Virus record (IMG/VR): IMGVR_UViG_3300034019_000517
Coordinates: 1 to 64,000 of that record
Direction: 5' to 3' (one strand)
DNA: 64,000 bases
Origin: a virus
In this document: positions 59,972 through 64,000 of the stretch, in pieces
Layout: every line of letters starts with the position of its first letter
Numbering within the stretch: position 1 is the stretch's first letter
Translations under genes and position numbers: made by a program
Notes under the pieces: model-generated
What the model saw: the letters and a program-made list of their open reading frames with translations, nothing else
What the model was told of the DNA's origin: nothing
Databases searched by the model: none

Positions 59972-60384
59972 TATACGAGTTCGTTTGTATCAATTGTGTC
60001 GTTGTCGTTCCACTGAATATCAGTACCGGCCGGAGAATTAAATTCCCAAGGTACATAATCTGAAGCAGGGGTAGTTACATCCACCCAAGGAGATTGTTTT
60101 GGATAAAAACAACACCCAGTCATTTTGGAAATCTGCTCTAAAATATGATCAATTTCAGCTTCTGTTAGACAGTTTAAAGCCTCTTCTGTTGCGTTTGAAG
60201 GATTCTCATAACGCAAAAGGATATCAACCCATTGAGTTAATACCACTAGTTTATTAGTATCGCATGTTGTATACTGTCCATACTTTATTTTATTCAAGAC
60301 AAAATCTAAGTACGTCTTTGCGCAACATATAGCCTGATAACGTCTAACTAATAGATCATCATCAGACATATATAAAGTTGTCAT
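59971..60384 (-). CDS. Cys-containing small virion-type protein (137 residues)
   Basis: The first ~100 residues are helical (Y-Q-A-I-C-C-A-K-T-Y-L-D-F-V-L-N-K-I-K-Y). They contain five Cys, two of them adjacent, and another Cys pair in M-T-G-C-C-F-Y. The end is a P-A-G-T-D-I-Q-W-N-D-N-D tail. A similar helical Cys block occurs in the C-terminal half of the 192-residue gene two places upstream (A-K-C-C, L-L-A-L-A-L-L-R-G). It may be a partner of the collagen-like fibre. No family is recognised. Confidence 0.5.
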   Translation of the reverse strand: MTTLYMSDDDLLVRRYQAICCAKTYLDFVLNKIKYGQYTTCDTNKLVVLTQWVDILLRYENPSNATEEALNCLTEAEIDHILEQISKMTGCCFYPKQSPWVDVTTPASDYVPWEFNSPAGTDIQWNDNDTIDTNELV

Positions 60385-60836
60385 TAGCCTATAATTGTTA
60401 CTCTGTAACCAGCAGCTGCATACCCACTAGGTACCCCAGGTACTGTGATGGACATAATATTAGTTGCGGCAGAGACTTGAATGGCTGCTAAATGCGTAAT
60501 CTCATCCCATAAATTAACTGATAAGTTATTAGGGTCGTATAAATTACGTTTTACAGATATAACATAGTCTGTAGTTTGTAGATAGCTTCCTAAGTTTTCA
60601 TTATTAAACAAAGTCATATCATCTAAATCAATTGATATTAAATGAGTTGCTCCTACGGTTACAAACGTATATTTATTTACAGTTGGATTAGCATTAACAC
60701 CGGCGGGTCCCTGAGGTCCAGTTATAGACTCTCCTGCGGGTCCTGCAGGTCCTTGAATACCTTGAATACCTTGAGGTCCGGTAGGGCCTACAGGAAGTTC
60801 AAAAGGAGTTACGCCACACGATCCACAATCGCACAT
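60384..60836 (-). CDS. Short collagen-like fibre protein (150 residues)
   Basis: A Cys-rich N-terminus (M-C-D-C-G-S-C-G-V) is followed by about 12 Gly-x-y triplets, mostly G-P-x or G-x-Q (roughly residues 17-49), then a beta-rich C-terminal part (about 50-150). Collagen triplets form a trimeric triple helix; the C-terminal region should trimerise it. Such proteins are short fibres on phage heads or tails. The first Cys residues may tether it to its neighbours. It has one-base overlaps on both sides. Confidence 0.7.
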   Translation of the reverse strand: MCDCGSCGVTPFELPVGPTGPQGIQGIQGPAGPAGESITGPQGPAGVNANPTVNKYTFVTVGATHLISIDLDDMTLFNNENLGSYLQTTDYVISVKRNLYDPNNLSVNLWDEITHLAAIQVSAATNIMSITVPGVPSGYAAAGYRVTIIG

Positions 60837-61414
60837 TAGCCACAGTTATTACAGTATTTACTATTTGCACAAAGTTTTGACAACTTTGCTTTAATGTTAT
60901 CTGCCTCTGTGGTGTTACCACATGAAACATGATATGAAATTCCTCTTAATAGCGCGAGAGCTAATAAAGCTTCGTCTATTTGATCTGATACACAATCACA
61001 CCCAGTAAAATCAATGTTGGCAAATAGTTTATCTACACAACATTTAGCACCGCAATAAAAATACAACTGTTTTGTAGTTGTATATGTAGTAGTTCCTGTG
61101 GTTACAGAGTACACAAACTCATAGAGTCCGTCAGGAAAATTGGTATTTTCACCAACTCCTGTGACTAAATCTCCAGTAATTTCGAATGTACTAGTTCCAT
61201 CAGAAGTGGGAAAATCACTGTACAAATCAATTACAGTTGCAGCGCCTCCTGGAGGTGTAACACTTAACGTAGCTGCAGTAGCGTCTGCTACGGCTTCGTT
61301 TGGGTTACCCCAACCTGTTACATTACTGGCGGCATATGCACCTGTGGTATCGGTAAACGTCAAAGTCTTGCAATTACAAGACTGACATATGGAGAAATTT
61401 AGTTTTGTAGCCAT
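60836..61414 (-). CDS. Cys-rich virion-type protein (192 residues)
   Basis: The N-terminal two thirds are a beta domain starting K-L-N-F-S-I-C-Q-S-C-N-C-K-T-L-T-F-T-D. The C-terminal third is helical with C-G-A-K-C-C, F-T-G-C-D-C and C-N-N-C near the end. In total there are 13 or so Cys. A single polypeptide combining a beta domain with a helical Cys-rich part is consistent with a fibre attachment or decoration protein. It precedes the collagen-like gene by one base. Family unknown. Confidence 0.55.
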   Translation of the reverse strand: MATKLNFSICQSCNCKTLTFTDTTGAYAASNVTGWGNPNEAVADATAATLSVTPPGGAATVIDLYSDFPTSDGTSTFEITGDLVTGVGENTNFPDGLYEFVYSVTTGTTTYTTTKQLYFYCGAKCCVDKLFANIDFTGCDCVSDQIDEALLALALLRGISYHVSCGNTTEADNIKAKLSKLCANSKYCNNCG

Positions 61415-61418
61415 TAAA

Positions 61419-61452
61419 AATATAAATAGAAGGGAGACCGAAATCTCCCTTC
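61419..61452 (-). terminator. Rho-independent terminator inside the late operon
   Basis: On the - strand, GAAGGGAGA (61452-61444) pairs with TCTCCCTTC (61437-61429) around a six-base TTTCGG loop, and is followed by an A/T-rich run with TTTTTA. It sits in the only larger gap (47 bases) among these late genes, between the 124-residue gene and the Cys-rich gene, so it may reduce transcription of the fibre and lysis genes relative to the structural genes upstream. Confidence 0.75.
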
Positions 61453-61460
61453 GTGTTTAA

Positions 61461-61835
61461 TTATGCATCAACGTATTCAACATAAAAGTCACAAACACCT
61501 GCAGTCAGAGCTGCGGTGCCGATAGTTACTTTTAGATCTCCTTTAGCAGTGAGCTCAATAGCTTCTGCAGAAGATGCTAGAGCATGAGTATCTCCGGCAC
61601 CTGTGAAACCTGTATCATACGCAAGGGCACTTGTTAATGCAGTACTACCACATTGCAAAAGCACAGTTGCAGAGCCGCTAGAAGTAAATGGAGTACGTTC
61701 ATTAGAAAATACTCGCAATACAATAGCACCGGCCGGCAATGATTCTGTTTTTGCAGGGGTAATAGTGGAAGCAGTACCACCATCAACAGCGAAGTTATAA
61801 GTAATCTTCGCAACTTTAATTCTCATTTTAGACAT
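61461..61835 (-). CDS. Small beta-rich virion protein (124 residues), decoration-like
   Basis: The sequence alternates Thr/Ala/Val strands (A-V-D-G-G-T-A-S-T-I-T-P, F-T-S-S-G-S-A-T-V-L-L-Q-C-G) with few charges and one Cys. Its size, composition and position directly before a strong terminator suit an abundant capsid decoration or head-fibre protein. It is followed by the Cys-rich and collagen-like genes. No family is recognised. Confidence 0.5.
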   Translation of the reverse strand: MSKMRIKVAKITYNFAVDGGTASTITPAKTESLPAGAIVLRVFSNERTPFTSSGSATVLLQCGSTALTSALAYDTGFTGAGDTHALASSAEAIELTAKGDLKVTIGTAALTAGVCDFYVEYVDA

Positions 61836-61847
61836 TAGTCAATTAGA

Positions 61848-62855
61848 TTAGAGTGCAACGTTAGAGAATCCTACAGAACTAATATAAGGGTTAAGAATAC
61901 TTTCGAGATAAGTAGTCATACCTGTATTAGAAACTGGGACAGCAATTAATGTCACGTGAGGGAAATCCCTAGTACGAAGCAATTCATCTGTTTTATGACG
62001 ATCGAAATGTTCGATTGCATAAATATCATATGTTTCACCAGCTACAACATCTTTTGGATAGTTTGGTACTGGGAATTTGATCAGATTAGTTACACCCATA
62101 AAAGCAAGTGCACGACGCTCCAAGTCTTCAACCAAAGCTGCAGTACCTACTCCAGGAGAAGGGTTTACAGATTGATTACCAGTGGCAGTTTGAGATCCAT
62201 TAGTTTGGATATAACCGAACTGGTCAACAGGAACAGTAGAATCAAAACCTTTATCGATGGCAATTTCAAAACGAACTTGCATGTAGTCATCAATAAATTG
62301 TTTAGTTAAAGCCAACCCTGTGATACGGATACCGTAATCAGCACCAGAGTTAACTGTAGCAGCTACTGCTTGACGTGCGAATTCTGCATCAGCATTCATC
62401 AACGCTACAAAAGCAGCAGCGATTTCAGCTTGAGTTGCAGAAGCATCAGAAGTGTAATGGTAAGTACGTTTTGCTGGTTGTTTACTCCACAATTCTTTGT
62501 CGTGTTTGAAAACAACACTCAAAGAGTATTCAGTAGAGTTGCTTGCATTAATAGCACCTGCGTTGGTATTGTAACCAATATAGGATACTTGTTGTACAGC
62601 AGCAGCATACGAAGTACCGGCGAATTTAGTAATATTTTTGCCTACAATTTTAGCAGACATTTTGTGTGCATTACCGGATGCATTACCCTTAACGATATAA
62701 ATCTCAGGAGCATCCTCAGTGGTGTCACCTGGGGTAAGTGGAGTAAATGTATTATCCACTACCAACAGTTCACCTTCAGCAATATCAGTAAGACCAGTCG
62801 CGTCACTTGTGACACCGGCTTTTCCGATAAGGATTCTGTAAATGTAATCAGTCAT
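61848..62855 (-). CDS. Probable structural virion protein (335 residues)
   Basis: This is a mixed alpha/beta protein with few Cys. It begins M-T-D-Y-I-Y-R-I-L-I-G-K-A-G-V, then has the beta stretch E-I-Y-I-V-K-G-N-A-S-G. A helix follows with A-A-F-V-A-L-M-N-A-D near 150, and near the C-terminus H-V-T-L-I-A-V-P-V-S-N-T-G. It lies just after a ring-type gene, in the late operon. It could be a capsid- or tail-associated protein; it is too short for a typical crAss major capsid protein (about 500 residues), which is expected farther right. No family is recognised. Confidence 0.55.
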   Translation of the reverse strand: MTDYIYRILIGKAGVTSDATGLTDIAEGELLVVDNTFTPLTPGDTTEDAPEIYIVKGNASGNAHKMSAKIVGKNITKFAGTSYAAAVQQVSYIGYNTNAGAINASNSTEYSLSVVFKHDKELWSKQPAKRTYHYTSDASATQAEIAAAFVALMNADAEFARQAVAATVNSGADYGIRITGLALTKQFIDDYMQVRFEIAIDKGFDSTVPVDQFGYIQTNGSQTATGNQSVNPSPGVGTAALVEDLERRALAFMGVTNLIKFPVPNYPKDVVAGETYDIYAIEHFDRHKTDELLRTRDFPHVTLIAVPVSNTGMTTYLESILNPYISSVGFSNVAL

Positions 62856-62869
62856 TACAAGTTGTTTTG

Positions 62870-63559
62870 TTATTCTTGTTTGTTTAATTCATTGAGTATT
62901 TTTTGATACTCAGCCGAAGATTGTGTAGTTCGAATAGCTGATGCTACTGCGGTTTTAACAACTTCTTGGTGAAGGTAATCCGGTAACTCACAATCTACAT
63001 CCAAAGATAAACTAATTCTCTGTGGTTTTCTAATGTAACGTAACTTATAATTAGTTATTGTTACACCCGTAGGGAATATAAGTTCAGCACTGTTTTGATA
63101 CATGAGTCTTAGAAGTTCCTTCTTAGACGGCCCTTTGAATGGATCCCTGATTACTTTCGTGTATTTATCATGTGTAATTGGTTTTACATTGATACGAGAA
63201 GTAGTAGACGCTCCTGAACAGTCCTCATATGATATATTTGCTTCCTCATTTATGGCGAACCAATAATCAGTAGGCAAAGTAAAAAAGAGGGCATTAGGCT
63301 TGTTTGCCACATTAACGGCTTCTGGTAAAATAGTAACATCTGTGATCAACACACGCAAGTCATCTGTACGTTTTTGAGTTTCCTCTAGCGCTTGAGACTT
63401 AGCATCCACCCGGCCTGAATAGCGTTGTTTTACCAACACATCTTGTCCTTCTTCATTTAGGAAGTAATCAATATGTTCAGGTTCGAAATTAGGAAAGTTT
63501 AAAGTATCTTCTTTGTCAAGAAGAATCTTAAAACTTGTATGCATTTCAGCAACTGTCAT
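62870..63559 (-). CDS. crAss-like ring/adaptor protein (229 residues)
   Basis: The N-terminus T-V-A-E-M-H-T-S-F-K-I-L-L-D-K is followed by I-D-Y-F-L-N-E-E-G-Q-D and V-K-Q-R-Y-S-G. Q-K-R-T-D-D-L-R follows near residue 61. I associate the combination F-K-x-x-L-D-K ... I-D-Y-x-L-N ... R-Y-S-G ... Q-K-R-T-D-D-L-R with ring/adaptor proteins of crAss-like phages. The middle is beta-rich, and the C-terminal helix (H-Q-E-V-V-K-T-A-V-A-S-A-I) fits ring formation. It probably forms part of the portal-to-tail connection. Confidence 0.7.
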   Translation of the reverse strand: MTVAEMHTSFKILLDKEDTLNFPNFEPEHIDYFLNEEGQDVLVKQRYSGRVDAKSQALEETQKRTDDLRVLITDVTILPEAVNVANKPNALFFTLPTDYWFAINEEANISYEDCSGASTTSRINVKPITHDKYTKVIRDPFKGPSKKELLRLMYQNSAELIFPTGVTITNYKLRYIRKPQRISLSLDVDCELPDYLHQEVVKTAVASAIRTTQSSAEYQKILNELNKQE

Positions 63560-64000
63560 TATTTAACTGTTAAGACTCCGTCTAATTGTGACATAAGGTT
63601 AATTCTAATATCTTGGTTTTCAGGATCATCCAGGTAAGCTGCAGCTCGTTCAATATCATAACCGATATCAGTTGTACCATGGAGATAATGACCACCTTGA
63701 ACACGTAATAAGTTATTACGCACTAAGTCAGTGATTAATACTCGAGTTTTAAAGTCTTTTAGTTGAGCAAGTCGCAAAAAGTTTTCAGGGGCTACGTCAA
63801 TTTCTTGCCATAGTTTGTTTTTTACAACTTCACCACTAGTTGAACTTCCATCTAATCCTAAGAGTTTTAGATAGTTTCTCATTTCTTCGTGAGTCAACTT
63901 ACTAAAAATCATGATCGCTTCAGTTTTAGTTTCAACTTTTTTGTTGGCACGTTTAGCTTCTGCATTTTCATCGGAAATAACATAGTCAGCTTTTGGAGTT
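63559..64000 (-). CDS. Virion-type protein, partial (continues past right edge)
   Basis: The frame has an ATG at 63912 that gives 117 residues, but it stays open through the right edge and the added residues (P-K-A-D-Y-V-I-S-D-E-N-A-E-A-K-R) look like real coding sequence. So the start most likely lies beyond 64000. The visible part is helical (T-H-E-E-M-R-N-Y-L-K-L-L-G-L-D-G), with Y-L-H-G-T-T-D-I near the end. It overlaps the ring-type gene by one base, which suggests a tail or head-connector role. No family is recognised. Confidence 0.5.
   Translation of the reverse strand, partial: TPKADYVISDENAEAKRANKKVETKTEAIMIFSKLTHEEMRNYLKLLGLDGSSTSGEVVKNKLWQEIDVAPENFLRLAQLKDFKTRVLITDLVRNNLLRVQGGHYLHGTTDIGYDIERAAAYLDDPENQDIRINLMSQLDGVLTVK

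Noticed and set aside
61848-62855. The 335-residue protein as the major capsid protein.
   Set aside because: It is shorter than crAss-like major capsid proteins and lies after a ring-type gene. The capsid gene more likely lies beyond the right edge.
1-64000. Alternative genetic code with TAG reassigned, known in some crAss-like phages.
   Set aside because: TAG is a proper stop for several genes (7810-7812, 18531-18533, 21594-21596) and long frames do not contain in-frame TAG.
1-64000. CRISPR arrays, insertion sequences, integrase or attachment sites, tRNA genes.
   Set aside because: No regular spaced repeats, no transposase or integrase motifs and no cloverleaf-like sequence were noticed; gaps between genes are too short for most of these. 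I could not run a tRNA search.

Overview
The window is part of a tailed-phage genome on a Bacteroidetes-type host, most likely a crAss-like phage (Crassvirales). I base this on the order of the late genes. Read leftwards from the right edge, they run: ring/adaptor-type proteins, fibre and lysis genes, more ring-type proteins, a ~1,370-residue muzzle (tail stabilisation) protein, two large cargo-type proteins, and then a 6,677-residue polypeptide carrying the DFDxD signature of the crAss virion RNA polymerase. The DNA is AT-rich and almost completely coding. Start codons are preceded by A/T-rich leaders, mostly without a clear Shine-Dalgarno sequence, as is usual for Bacteroidetes and their phages. 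The standard genetic code appears to be used, because TAG, TAA and TGA all end real genes. These taxonomic and functional calls come from motif recognition; no database search was run.

Left part (1-21,543, + strand) is the early/replication region. It opens inside a class II ribonucleotide reductase gene (nrdJ) that is interrupted at its active-site NPCGE motif by an intron-like insert holding the tail of a homing endonuclease. A free-standing HNH endonuclease follows. Next come a DUF2829 protein (the Tad2 anti-Thoeris family), dUTPase, several very small genes, family A DNA polymerase, an SF2 helicase, a DnaB-like helicase, an AAA ATPase (Sak4-like), a probable SSB, and a Toprim primase. An rIIA/rIIB pair, a RusA-like resolvase, a PD-(D/E)xK nuclease, a VWA-domain protein and a DUF5664 (MazZ-like) protein complete the set. 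Four hairpin terminators divide this region, and a fifth strong hairpin at 21,554-21,588 lies between the two convergent gene blocks.

Right part (21,594-64,000, - strand) is a continuous late operon read from right to left. It begins beyond the right edge. Its order is: a partial gene, a ring-type protein, a structural protein, small Cys-rich, collagen-like and tail-fibre-like proteins, a five-gene lysis cassette (two candidate holin/membrane proteins, M15 endopeptidase, two overlapping spanin-like genes), and a fibre plus a LamG/arabinofuranosidase-B-like adhesin. A NUMOD1-metallophosphoesterase fusion, further ring-type proteins, the muzzle, two cargo-type proteins and the giant ejection/RNA polymerase polypeptide follow. 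An internal terminator sits at 61,419-61,452.

The most striking object is the 20-kb gene. One polypeptide appears to combine a polyvalent-protein-type module, a SLOG-like nucleotide-binding fold plus its usual phage partner domain, the two-barrel RNA polymerase, a zincin-like HExxH site, an SF1 (RecD/Pif1-like) helicase and a long helical C-terminus with a hydrophobic segment. It is probably packaged in the capsid and ejected with the DNA, so that transcription, unwinding and perhaps counter-defence start at once. The replication genes on the other strand then copy the genome. No stretch over 300 bases lacks a gene, and I saw no tRNA, CRISPR array, insertion sequence or clear origin.
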